From Omphiscola glabra (Eukaryota > Mollusca > Gastropoda > Lymnaeidae), in the NCBI GenBank assembly GCA_964017045.1, contig OZ024808.1, forward strand, positions 18,407,284-18,471,283: a stretch of 64,000 nt of DNA. The letters are read 5' to 3'. Of this stretch, positions 34,660-47,900 are shown one piece after another (the stretch's first letter is position 1; every line of letters begins with the position of its first letter). The notes below the pieces were generated by a model. The model made no database searches. It was not told the DNA's origin and saw nothing but the letters and a program-made list of their open reading frames with translations. The position numbers were made by a program, and so were the translations under genes.

Positions 34660-35258
34660 TTTGCCAGTAATAAGGGTGCACTAGTTATAAAGATGCCCAT
34701 TGAAACACCAAGACTGTTAATAAGAGTTGCCAGTAATAAGGGTGCACTAGTTATAAAGATGCCCATTGAAACGCGAAGACTGTTAATAAGAGTTGCCAGT
34801 AATAAGGGTGCACTAGTTATAAAGATGCCCATTGAAACGCGAAGACTGTTAATAAGAGTTGCCAGTAATAAGGGTGCACTAGTTATAAAGATGCCCATTG
34901 AAACGCGAAGACTGTTAATAAGAGTTGCCAGTAATAAGGGTGCACTAGTTATAAAGATGCCCATTAAAACGCGAAGACTGTTAATAAGAGTTGCCAGTAA
35001 TAAGGGTGCACTAGTTATAAAGATGCCCATTAAAACGCGAAGACTGTTAATAAGAGTTGCCAGTAATAAGGGTGCACTAGTTATAAAGATGCCCATTGAA
35101 ACGCGAAGACTGTTAATAAGAGTTGCCAGTAATAAGGGTGCACTAGTTATAAAGATGCCCATTGAAACGCGAAGACTGTTAATAAGAGTTGCCAGTAATA
35201 AGGGTGCACTAGTTATAAAGATGCCCATTGAAACGCGAAGACTGTTAATAAGAGTGTT
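34660..35258. repeat. Minisatellite, 66-bp unit, about 9 copies
   Basis: The unit (GCCAGTAATAAGGGTGCACT, AGTTATAAAGATGCCCATTG, AAACGCGAAGACTGTTAATA, AGAGTT) is repeated about nine times with very few changes. As 66 is a multiple of three it leaves open frames on both strands (22-residue repeats VASNKGALVIKMPIETRRLL on plus). There are no flanking exon signals or domain matches, so a gene is not claimed. It lies about 0.8 kb upstream of the FIRRM start. Confidence 0.9.
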
Positions 35259-35990
35259 CTCTGAAAAACTTCATCTAACAATGTTACTAAATTTTTCCAT
35301 GACACCAGGTTCAGAAAGAATTTAATCTGTTTTAACAGCTGAAGGCATGCTTGCATTTGATTATGTCAAGCACCATCACAGCTATAAATCAATGGACTGC
35401 AGTTATTGCTTATTAACAACAATCTTACCTAATTCTGATATTGCACCCAAAAAATCATTGTGTAATGTTTACTGAACACTCACTTAATCCAAGTTTATAA
35501 TTGAAACTATTTACAAGACAAGCCATATTTTATGTACCGGCAGTTTAACTTTACTTTTATTTGTACTAAACTAAAGATTGGCGTAGCCCTAGGAGCCGGC
35601 TTATGGGTTGGTAACAGGATATGATGAAAATCTTGAGGTTTCCTCTTTGTCATCTGAGGACTTATGGTAACCCTACTTGGGTTCACCAAATGTACGGAGG
35701 GATGGGCTTTGCTTGATAATAAACCAGCTTATCCTCCTAAAGAAAAATACCAGGCCTTGTGATTTCGTCCTGCAAAGTCTATGCCATAATCACAATGTGA
35801 CGGATGGATGCTCAAAACTTTTTTTTGGATAATGGCTATTTAGCCACTAAATATCTTTTTGATCTTAAATATGACTTAATTTTTTTGATTTCAGTTTAAA
35901 TTACAAGTAATTAAACTTACTGTATTATTCCTAGTACTAAATAGTGTTGTTTAATTGAATTTTAACAATTTTTATTTTTAAGAGTAAAAG

Positions 35991-38900
35991 GATAAACATG
36001 ATGATGGATTAACTGCATCAGATCTAAAGAAAATTGTTCTCAAGAGGATATCACAGGAGGAAACTTTGACCAAAATAATGTCTCAGAAAAGTCAAACTCA
36101 AGCTGTTTTCATAGCAGATGTTATGTCATGGAGCAGAGAAACTTGTCTACAAAATTTGAATATTGCACTGCCTAAAGTCATTGTATCCTTTCCTATATAA
36201 TTTATATTCGGGGTCTTGACGATAAATACCTGGAATATATTTTAACCTTTCTTTGTGTTTTTAATGTAAATTTTGGTTTCTTTTATGTAAAAAAATAATA
36301 ATGCAGTAAAGAAAACTGGAACATTTTGTTTTGCTTTGCTTACATAAAATATATAAGCTCTTTATTTATGTAGGCTATTTTGGGTTGCTCAAGGGCATAT
36401 ATGTATTTTGGTCCTTCACATACTTAAAGATAGATTTTGAAAAATCTGCATATATTGGAGAAGCAATTGGTAAGTTTGATAAAATTACCAAGGCAGTTAA
36501 CTTTGGTGAATTAAAATTAATTTAAAAAATTATGGAGGATTCATCTTTTATATATATTTTGTTTGTGGTGTGGCTGCTTCCTATTCACAACTGGCCCTCC
36601 CTCTACTCAACATGTTTTATATTAGTAGTACTGAGTGGGAAAGAAAAATGTAAAACAGCCATCGTCATGTGTGACTTCAGCCCAGGTATGAAGGATGAAT
36701 TTTTTCGAAGGAGATTATTATGACTATTATGTTAATCACTAAAGAGCCACGGGTACGATGTAGGACTGTCTGAAGGATGTTATTTAAATCCCGGTAGGTT
36801 AGTTGAAGGACTGTCCGTAGGCCTATTGTATAAAGGCTGACAGGTAGGGTGTAGTATTAGCTGTAAGCCTATTGTTTATAGAAAATTTGAAGTTAACTCC
36901 TTTTTTGTAACACTTTGACCCACCAGGTATTTTCTCAAAATAACCAGACCCTGTGTAAAAAAAAAAAAACTGCACCCAGTTAAGCCCTAGTCTTCAATAA
37001 TGTATCTGCTTATTGATACAGGGTCATTTAAAGAGATGCTTGTTGAAATTATTCACGGCTGGGTAAAGGGGGGAAAAATTGCAATAAAAAATAAATCTTT
37101 TAAAATTCATCCAGTTGACCTAATTCTTATTTTACAAAGAATTATGTCACATTGAACTGAATCAAAAAAATGATGAGCAGTTGTTTTTGTTGTTTAGGCA
37201 TTGGATTGATTTAATAATTTGTCAGCTAGTTTTTTATGACCATAGATTTGCTGAGGATCATTTGTCAATCTTTAATGCCTTGTGTGCCATTGGAGCATCT
37301 GGAGGACCAAGTATATAGCAAGATATGCAAGTCTGTAAGTTCCAACCCCGAAACATAAATCCTTGACAAAGTGGTTGGATTTAAAAAAAAATTTTTTTGG
37401 TGGGGGGGGTCACAATGACTACTGACCCCATGATGGACTCCCATAAAAACTAAAGCAACACCAAAGCCTGGTGGTCTGCTGCAGCAATCAGATCCCTTAT
37501 CTGCTTCTTTCATAATGCTCCCCAAAATACACATGACAATAATTTAGTGAACTGCTGTAGCCATGAATAATACTTTTTTTAATAGCCTAAAAAGTTTGTT
37601 GCTTCTATATTATTTTTGGTTCATGGTGGATCTTCCTGCGCCTATATTAATCTGGGTTAATATTTAACTATAACTATGATATAAGTGACCAATTCAGTGC
37701 ATTTGGATTGTGTTGAAATATCCCTGATTACTAACCACTACGTCTATAATAATATGGGTTGATATTTAACTATAACCATGATATAAGTTGCTTAACACTG
37801 GGTGAAAATTTGAGTAACTTGCTTTGTACATTTTTCAGTTTCATGAATACAACATTTTAACTTGCTTCTCTTTGCAGATTTGTGGATACACTGACAGTAT
37901 ACTCGATAAAATTCTAGTCAACTTGAGAGGTCAACTACAGGGCTCGTCACAAGAGTTGAAACGAGTTGTAACAGAGTGTCTAGAGGTAAAGACATTTTAA
38001 AATCTTTCTCCTTGCAAAGTTTTACAGAAAATGCCAATCTATAATAATAGCATCTATGGACTTATTTACGATTGGGTGGGTAGACAAGCACATCACCCTG
38101 AAGTTAATAAATGGGAGTTAGCCCACTGGAACCAATCAGTAGCATCCACATAGGCCTCTTACTAATTTTTTAATGACTTGAAGAACAGACATAGACTCTT
38201 ACATACTACTTTGTTAATGACTTGAAGAACAGACATAGACTCTTACATACTACTTTGTTAATGACTTGAAGAACAGACTGAGACTCTTACATACTGTTGT
38301 CTTAATGACTTGAAGAACTGACTGAGACTCTTACTCTTACATACTATTGTCTTAATGACTTGAAGAACTGACTGAGACTCTTACATACTATTTTCTTAAT
38401 GACTTGAAGAACAGATTGAGAAAGTGAAATCTTACACAATGAACCCATGAAAAAAGTGATCATGTAATCTTTAGAAGCTTAATAAATGAAAAATTAGCCT
38501 TTAAAATATCAATTCTGCCCAAACATAACACCAAATATTTTACAAAGAAAAAGCTGTGATGTAAATTTTTTCTACAGGAGCTGTAATATTTGGTGAAATA
38601 AGAAGTAGGAACAATTGAGAATACAACTTATTGCTGTATTTACATGGGTAGTGAAGAAAGCTGTAAGGGTTAACAAATAAAATAATGGGTAGTGAAGAAA
38701 GCTGTAAGGCTTAACAAAACAATGGGTAGTGAAGAAAGCTGTAAGGCTTAACAAAATATTATATTTCATTTCAGATTCAAGTTGAATGTTTTTCTGAACC
38801 ATCTTTATGTTCTTTTTTCCCCCTCATGCTAGTGGTTAGTATCTATCTGCCAATGCCTTGAACTATGTGCCAAGTGTGCGGTGGGGATGGCCAATGATGT

Positions 38901-41900
38901 GGAGCTGTTCTGTGTCCAGTCCCTCCCATCTTGCATTGTCCACCTCCTTGTACAGGCCTACAGCCACTGTAAGACCAGCAATGATCTTTATGGAGATTTT
39001 TTAGAACAGGTGTCAGAGTCTCTGTCAAATTTATTCAAAATGGCTCATTCATTGCAAATGGTAAGTGACCATTCTCACTTATGTGACCTGTTGATTTAAT
39101 TAATTTTGTTAAAATATTATATTGTAGATTTAACCTTTTTGCTACCGATGACGTCGACGCGACGTCACGATCACCCACTTTCAATTACCAAGGACGTCAC
39201 ATAGTCGTCATAACAAAAAGGCAAAGAACTTTTCTGAAACACCAAGGACGTCACATTTCAATGCTAAATATTTCTTTATTCGTTTATCTATAGAGAAGTT
39301 AAAAAGCCAATTAGATAGAGAATGAAAATACTGGAAATTTCTTCTTTTTAAGTTTTTGATTGCTGAGTCAGCAAAAATTGATGTCCCAAAAACCCAGCGG
39401 TAGTTAAGGGGTTAAAACAAAAGTGAACTTAATATTTGTTTTAGAACTACAGAATGGAGAGTTGGACAGAGCTATTTCAAAATGTTTACACACACAGGGC
39501 ACATGAGTGTTTTAAAAAAAAAACAACTCTTTCCACTTGACGTACATTGAAAACTTGTGTTTATTAGACCACAATATGTTGACAGAAAATAAAATGAGGC
39601 TCCTAGGCTTAATTAATGCAGAGGTGGCCAACCCTCGGCCCGCAATTTAAAAAATCATGGCCCGTTGGATGTATCACAAATGAACTAATTTCTTCATTTC
39701 ATTAGCCATTATTTTCATTCTTGGCATGCACCCACATTTGAAATGTCTATAAATCATTTCTTGTGATGACACATGCCATTGCAGTGTATTCGCCCCTTAT
39801 CTGGACTGATTAAAATAAAAATAATTGAAAAAAGTCATCTCAAATTTTTTTTATAACTTGAAATTAAAAAATAATTTTTTTTTTATTATTTAGTTACCTC
39901 TAAAATAAAAAGGATTTATATGAACACAGCCAGGTAGAGGGAACCTAATTTTCCATTAGCATTGCAAATAAGTGTAGAATGAGGCAAAGCTAAATTCAGG
40001 TATATGCAAAAATGCCACCCTGCATTTTGAATTTATAAAAAAAATATTCTGGGGAGAGGCTCAGCCTTCTCCCCCAAACCGCACCCCACTCTTTTGCTCT
40101 GGTGACTTTGGTAGGCATCTTCGATTTCTGCCTCACGACCCCATCTTCATCTGTCAGAGTGGCAAAGACTTTGGCAAGTGACCTTCCTTAGGCATGCAAT
40201 GCCAATAGTTATTGCATACATAATAATGTATGTGTATTTCTTGACTATTACGATACAGTTTAGTATGATTTTGAGTACTATTCTGAAATGATCTCTTATA
40301 TATTGCTTCTGGTGTGACTCGTGGACTGCCTCCTAATCAGTGAATTGGTATTGAGAGTATATTACAAATTAAATAATTCTAAATGTTTGAAAACAAGTAT
40401 GGTTCAATAATGAGTTCAATAGCGCGCAAAATATAATTCCCGATAACTACGCTAAATGATTTTTTTATGTATATAACGCAACAGCGTTTGGCGCGTAATA
40501 TTTTCTTTTTGGAAAATGAAATCATCTCAATTTAAGTATGGTGTACAAAATATTCGGTTTAAAAGTGGTTGGAACATCAGAATATTTAATATAGTTCAAT
40601 TGCGTGAAATAAAAAGTGTGCAGGGACATATCATGGGGGGAAAGGGTGTGGCAAAAATTGGGATTCTTAAATTTGCGTTACTTGAGTTCATGTTCTGTCA
40701 AGTAACTTGAGTAGATGGGAAGTTCACCCATCGCTGTCACCAATGTTTGGCGGGCTATATCTAGTATAGTACTATTTTGGTAGTTCCAGGGTAACCAGCT
40801 CTGATATAAAGTGTTGAGCATGTAAAAAAACAACAACTGAACACCCCACAACAAAGACTAAATTTGTTTTAGAGAGAAATGTTGTACAGAGCTTTTCTGG
40901 TGGAGTCAGTTCTGTCAGATTCTATGGTGGAGTCAGCTCTGTCAGATTCTATGGTGGAGTCAGCTGTCAGATTCTATGGTGGAGTCAGCTGTCAGATTCT
41001 ATGGTGGAGTCAGCACTGTCAGATTCTATGGTGGAGTCAGCTCTGTCAGATTCTATGGTGGAGTCAGCTCTGTCAGATTCTGTGGTGGAGTCAGCTCTGT
41101 CAGATTCTGTGGTGGAGTCAGCTCTGTCAGATTCTATGGTGGAGTCAGCTCTGTCAGATTCTATGGTGGAGTCAGCTCTGTCAGATTCTATGTTGGAGTC
41201 AGTTCTGTCAGATTCTATGGTGGAGTCATTTCTGTCAGATTCTATGGTGGAGTCAGTTCTGTCAGATTCTATGGTGGAGTCAGTTCTGTCAGATTCTATG
41301 GTGGAGTCAGCTCTGTCAGATTCTATGGTGGAGTCAGCTCTGTCAGATTCTATGGTGGAGTCAGCTCTGTCAGATTCTATGGTGGAGTCAGCTCTGTCAG
41401 ATTCTATGGTGGAGTCAGCTCTGTCAGATTCTATGTTGGAGTCAGTTCTGTCAGATTCTATGGTGGAGTCATTTCTGTCAGATTCTATGGTGGAGTCAGT
41501 TCTGTCAGATTCTATGGTGGAGTCAGTTCTGTCAGATTCTATGGTGGAGTCAGCTCTGTCAGATTCTATGGTGGAGTCAGCTCTGTCAGATTCTATGGTG
41601 GAGTCAGCTCTGTCAGATTCTATGGTGGAGTCAGCTCTGTCAGATTCTATGGTGGAGTCAGTTCTGTCAGATTCTATGGTGGAGTCAGCTCTGTCAGATT
41701 CTATGGTGGAGTCAGCTCTGTCAGATTCTATGGTGGAGTCAGTTCTGTCAGATTCTATGGTGGAGTCAGTTCTGTCAAATTCTATATTTTCTCTTGTCAT
41801 TAAAAAAAAACAAAATTGACAGCTCTCACTCACGCCTCTGTCTCAAAAAAAACCCACCAACTTTTAAGAAGCTTTCAATTAAGGTGATAAGATTCACAAA

Positions 41901-44900
41901 TCAATATGTTTGAAGTTAATTGTTCTAAATAAAAGTTGTTGTCGATAATGTCTGAATGACTTGAGTTGATATAAATTATTTTTTTTATCCCATTAGTCAC
42001 TTCTGACCTTGTTAGACAGACTGTGTATATCAGGTGCTCATCTAGAGGAACATGTCACTTTGCTTTGCTCTGGTAAGTCCTAATAAAAACTTGATTTGAC
42101 TTCTTCTTCTTCTATATACTAATGGCCCACAATGAATTTATTGATCATTCTGGCTCCTATGCATGTAGAGGGGATTCGCAATGTTTCTGTGCCTGGTATT
42201 GATGAGGATATATTTTATTGGTTGCGACTCAGTGAGGGTATCGTGAACTGAGGGGTTGGAAGGCCCGAGGCAATAGATGCAAATGTTTGAAGTGTTTTCG
42301 CCTCAACTGCTTCATTTGGAAGCTTGTTGCTTTTGGCAGAAATGAGCAGTTCCTGTACTGCCTTCTTGCTGGGACGAGTTTCTGTTGAATGCTGGAGCTG
42401 TGGACCAGCCCATTATTCATCTTGTACATCATGGAGAGCCTGGATAGTCGTCGTCGTTCATCCAACGGTGACCAGCCCAGTGTCTCCAGCATGATATATG
42501 AAGAGCATGACGCTAACATACATTACAAGTTGTAAACCTATATGATGGTTTCAAGATGGCCAGTGGTCTGCCATGTAATCAAATAATCTTTTTAATAGAG
42601 GGCTAGGGGGTTTGACATACCAGGCTTATTAGCCTGGAATCGGAGCTGTACAACATTCTCCTGACTCTTGATTCAAGGGGAAATGACTTATTTAAACACC
42701 TCATGCTGTGTTTGATCTCAGTAGAATTTGATGTTGTTGTTTGTTTTGTCCCCTGCAGTCTGCACAGGTCTGTACAACATCTGTAGTGTTGTCACAAGTC
42801 TTGATGTCAAGTTGGTCATCAGTTTGTGGAAAGGAATATCAAAGTAAGCCCCATGTACTTAATATCTGAGATTTTCTCTCTGCAGTTAATAGAAAAAAAT
42901 GATTTACCAATATTAGAACAGATGAAATGCTCATCTTGTCTTTTAAATATTTTCATTTTAAGTGAACTGAAGAGCTTGTTGTAACAAGAAATACTTTTTC
43001 ATCCACGAAGGGATACAACTAAAGCTCAAGCAGCTGCTATAAGTTTAATTAAATGTTTCAGGATTTAACTGTTTAAAGAAAAATAGTAGATCATTTTATA
43101 TTTACAAACAGGACCAAAACAGAAATAAATGATGAAGTATTTAGTGGTAGAAAGTTCCTTTCAAATATCAGTTATCAGTCTTATTTTTCCCTTCATATAC
43201 CAGGCTGTGCAATCAGCACCTCTCATTGTTGCGAGATCGATTTGATGTGTCTCCACTCATAAACTTCCTGTGCGATGAAATTAGACACGGTTACCTGTAT
43301 CTCTTTCACCTGTGCCCTGCATCCTCACCTAATTCTTTGGTTAGTGTTGTTTGGACTGAATATCTCATTATAAACTCCTACAAAGTCATGATATGATTAT
43401 TTACTGAATACACTACATTTGTAAATGTCATGATATGATTATTTACTCAATACACTACATTTGTAAATGTCATGATATGATTATTTACTGAATACACTTC
43501 ATTTGTAATTGTCATGATATGATTATTTACTGAATACACTACTACATTTGTAAATGTCATGATATGATTATTTACTCAATACACTACATTTGTAAATGTC
43601 ATGATATGATTATTTACTCAATACACTACATTTGTAAATGTCATGATATGATTATATACTGAATACACTACATTTGTAAATGTTACTAACTTAAAGGCAT
43701 GACTTAATTTTTAAAAAAAATAAAAGAAAAGAATGGGAAAGTGAAATGCTCTATGTTCAATGTAAACATCTGGAGATGTTGTTTAATAACAATAAAGTTC
43801 TTCTCTCCTAAGTGGAGTAACTATACTTTATGACCCCCAGGGCGGGCCTTGATTTTCTTGCCTACCCTAAATAAAAAAACAACCCACAATGCTCATAAAG
43901 TATGCATTTCATTAAAAGATAAGCTATATGAAGCTTATATAGTTGACTGAAAATTCCCCCATCAAAATAAGTGATGCATGGATCCACCCTGTCTTCTAAC
44001 ACCCATGCATCTCCTACAGCACTCGCATGAAGGCATTTAAAACATGTAATTTTGACACCAGTCACAGGGAGATGATAGGGCTTTCAACAAGTTGGTCAAA
44101 ATTCTTGGCTTCCAAATGAAGGTGATGGTGGCACTCCTCAGGGACTTCTCAGCCTACCTTGACAACTGTGAGGACAATATTCTGGAGCTTCTTGTGTGTT
44201 TTCTTCGGTGAGTTCTTCCTTCGGGAGATCTGAAATTTTATAAAAAAGTATATTGGAAAGGTATTGATTAAATGTTATCATAGGTGGTCTCAAATGCTTT
44301 TATATGGAGTAGCGAAATAGGGTCTTATGGTATGATCATTCACTCAAACATGCACTGTAATAATAAATAAGACAAAAAATGTGTACTGCAAGAATGAATT
44401 AGACATATGGCATCGTTTTTGTCATCTGTCAAGTAAGTCCAGGTCGGATCAAATAGAACAGAGGGAAGGATAAATTAAATTTTAACTTAAAGCAAATGTT
44501 CTATTTCCAGTTATTTGCCCCCAAGTGTCTATTCCAAGAGTATTTCTAATGGTCAAGAGTCTGTGATTAGAAACCAGCTTGTCAATGCTGCTGTGCCCAT
44601 CATTGGTCATCTGATGGCCAACAGAGTGTTTAGGCTGGGTTTGACGAAGAAAACTCCAGGTCAAATATCTTCTTTTCAAACTGCTTATCAAATTATTGAA
44701 ATGGCGGCATATTTTATTGCAAAGTTAACTCACCCCATAGTTAACCCACCTATTGTAAAAATTCACCTATTGTTCTGAAATTGATCATACAAATTAAGTT
44801 GCCAATAATCTGTTTTAGACCATAATAAGCCTATCAAGAATTTTTATTAATTAATTTATATTAAATGGTAACTTGTTGCTTGGAGTCTGTAAGCTCATGA

Positions 44901-47900
44901 GAAATGTTTTATTTTTGGTGAAGCTTTTACGCTTCATAGTCTGACTGTTAGTGTTTTTTGAAGGAGTTAAAGTTAGTTCATCCTGAATAAGCTTCATAGT
45001 CTGACTGTTGATGTCTTTGAAGAAGTTAAAGTTAGTTCATCCTGACTGAATAAGCTTCGTAGTCTGACTGTTGGTGTTGCTGAAGAAGTTAAAGTTAGTT
45101 CATCCTGAAAAAGCTTCGTAGTCTGACTGTTGATGTTTTTGAAAAAGTTAAAGTTAGTTCATCCTGAAAAAGCTTCGTAGTCTGACTGTTGATGTTTTTG
45201 AAGAAGTTAAAGTTAGTTCATCCTGAATAAGCTTCATAGTCTGACTGTTGGTGTTGTTGAAGAAGTTAAAGTTAGTTCATCCTGAATAAGCTTCATAGTC
45301 TGACTGTTGGTGTTGTTGAAGAAGTTAAAGTTAGTTCATCTTGAATGTTTGAAAAGTTTCATTAATTCTTTTTTAAACCCATGAAAAAATTTGTTCATAA
45401 ATCAGTCTTCTACTAGTCAATTAACCCAATTGGCGGAAAACATCCCTGTTCCCCTTCACTTCCCCTCAGCTAAATGAAAACACAACTCAGCTAGATCACG
45501 CTCAATTGTTGTTAGGTTTATGTCCCATCGTTTTGTTTGACAGCGGAGACAGTGCCAGAGGATCATCTACCCAAACTTCTCCTACAGCTGATGGTTCTGG
45601 ATAAGCTGCCTACACTTGAAGGTACCATAAGCTCCATTTCATGAATGTGCTGATATATGTGCATGTAACACATCTGGCACTGTGTGTAACTGATGTGTAA
45701 CCAGTGTTACTTGTCACTTGATTGCAGTCTGATACTTAGTGAATATTGATGAAATGAATTGCTGAGAAAGGAAGAGACAACGCAGAGCATCTTTTCATTT
45801 CATCACTATGAACTTTAATTCACATTGAAGGGTCACAATGTAAATTTAGGCTGCGACTATTCGCACCCAGGTAACAGAAGTGAGAGGTTTGGGATTAAAA
45901 AACTATTTAAAATATTAATGTTGGGTTTGTGAGACCAAAAATTTTGGTATCAAATGAAAGATAATTGAATTGACTATACGTTTGTAAACTTACTTCTTCA
46001 GTTTAACTAAAATAAACGACCGAAAATAACATCCGAATAACATTGAGTCTAATGGGACCCGGGCCCGAAGGGGGGCGCTGCGTGTCCGGGCCGCTTTTTT
46101 ACTAAATGCTATTCGGATGTCATTTTTAAGTTTACTAACATATAGTCCATTCAATTATCTTTCATTTAATACCTCATTTTCTCTTACAAACCCAACAATA
46201 ATATTTTAAATAGTATTTTAATCCCAATCTCTCACTTCTGGTACCCGGGTGCGAATAGCCACTTCGGTAAATATATGTCCACAATGGAAAAAAATAATTG
46301 TCATGACATCATAGAACTTCATACACTTTATTATACGAACAGATCAAAGATAGCTGTTCTGATTTGATGTGATATATCCTAAATCAATGCAAGAGAACTT
46401 TCCCCATTCAAATGTATCCCTAAACTTACTTCCACTCTCTCTCTCTCTCTCTGCGCATGACATCAAAATCATCATCATTATCCTTAAAATAAAGGAAAAA
46501 TATATTTCTATAAATATAGCTGTTGCGGTACACACAAAACTATGTCATTTACCCGTATGGTATGTGCCAACACAGCTACAAAATATATTTACATACAACC
46601 TTTCCAGAAATTTGGTACTCTAGATTTTAAATGGAAAATAAAAAATTATGTGAACATTTATTGTTGCTTTGAATTTGAGATTATTCCATTTTACAAAGTT
46701 GTAATTGCTTCTGATTTTCTTGTAAATTTATTGACTATTTTCTTTTCAATAATTTGACCTAGAAATACTTGAGCCTCAGATTCTCTTCCCCCCAATCCTA
46801 CATAATGTATTTATGGTACAATTTTATAATATTTGTGTGTTCCTGTAGTTGATGTTTCCCCCCAATCCTACATAATGTATTTATGGTACAATTTTATAAT
46901 ATTTGTGTGTTCCTGTAGTTGATGTTTCCCCCCAATCCTACATAATGTATTTATGGTACAATTTTATAATATTTGTGTGTTCCTGTAGTTGATGTTTCCC
47001 CCCAATCCTACATAATGTATTTATGGTAAAATTTTATTATTTTGTGTGTTCCTGTAGTTGATGTTATGGATTATTGGCTGACGCCAGTTAATCACAGTGA
47101 AAACACACCAGCACTGGGCCTGTTGGCTGCAATATTTCACAGTGTACAGCTATGTAAGTGTTTTTACTGTTTTATGAGGTGGGTTGTTTTTTGTGTGTGT
47201 GCACGTTTTTTGGTGTATTTCATTCTTATTATCAGTCACATGGAGTTTCTTCTTTTCTTTTACACAATAGTTTCTTTTCACTTGAAACAGCAGGTGCCAA
47301 AAAAAAAAAATATTCTAAAATGCAGTGGTTCCCAACATTTTTTACTTCCTGAGCCCTTCATAAGAATCAAATACTATTGGGGAACCCCTTAGGACTACCC
47401 AATGTCTTAATAGGCCCAAGTTAATAGTGTTAAGGAGTTTCCTGGAGTGGCTGCGGAGCCCCTGAGAAGTGCACAGGTTGGGAACCACTGGTATACAATA
47501 ACAACTAACCATTGTTCTAATGACAGTTTAAAAGAGTAAGAGTGTTGGACTGTGATAAAGCTTTAAAATAGATTAATTAGACACAAACAATTTGTGTCAA
47601 TATAACAATATATGTTAAGCTTTAATAATAATTTTACATAATACACAAGTAAACATTTTGGCAAATGCCTTCATCGGTATAACAACAAAACATTTAAATA
47701 AGTATAATTTAAATTAACATAATAAATATATACATTATTTACATAATATATATATACATATACACCTCTTTTCCATTCTTGTTTACTTTGATTAATTAAT
47801 CTATTGTAATGACAGGTGAAGTAGAGATGAGAATACCAGTCATGTTACCTGGTGTTATGGTATCAGGGAAACCTGAAAGGTAAGCTAGCATTGAACTGCA

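Noticed and set aside
34630..35325. 231-codon plus ORF and 192-codon minus ORF
   Set aside because: Both arise from a 66-bp tandem repeat with no stop in either strand; no start context, splice signals or domain.
37247..37312. Candidate missing FIRRM exon (frame with EDHLSIFNALCAIG)
   Set aside because: Bounded by AG and GT and vaguely similar to the expected segment, but its phases do not join exons 3 and 4.
40879..41913. Long overlapping ORFs up to 344 codons
   Set aside because: They are the 27-bp minisatellite read in several frames; FIRRM coding sequence splices across the array without it.
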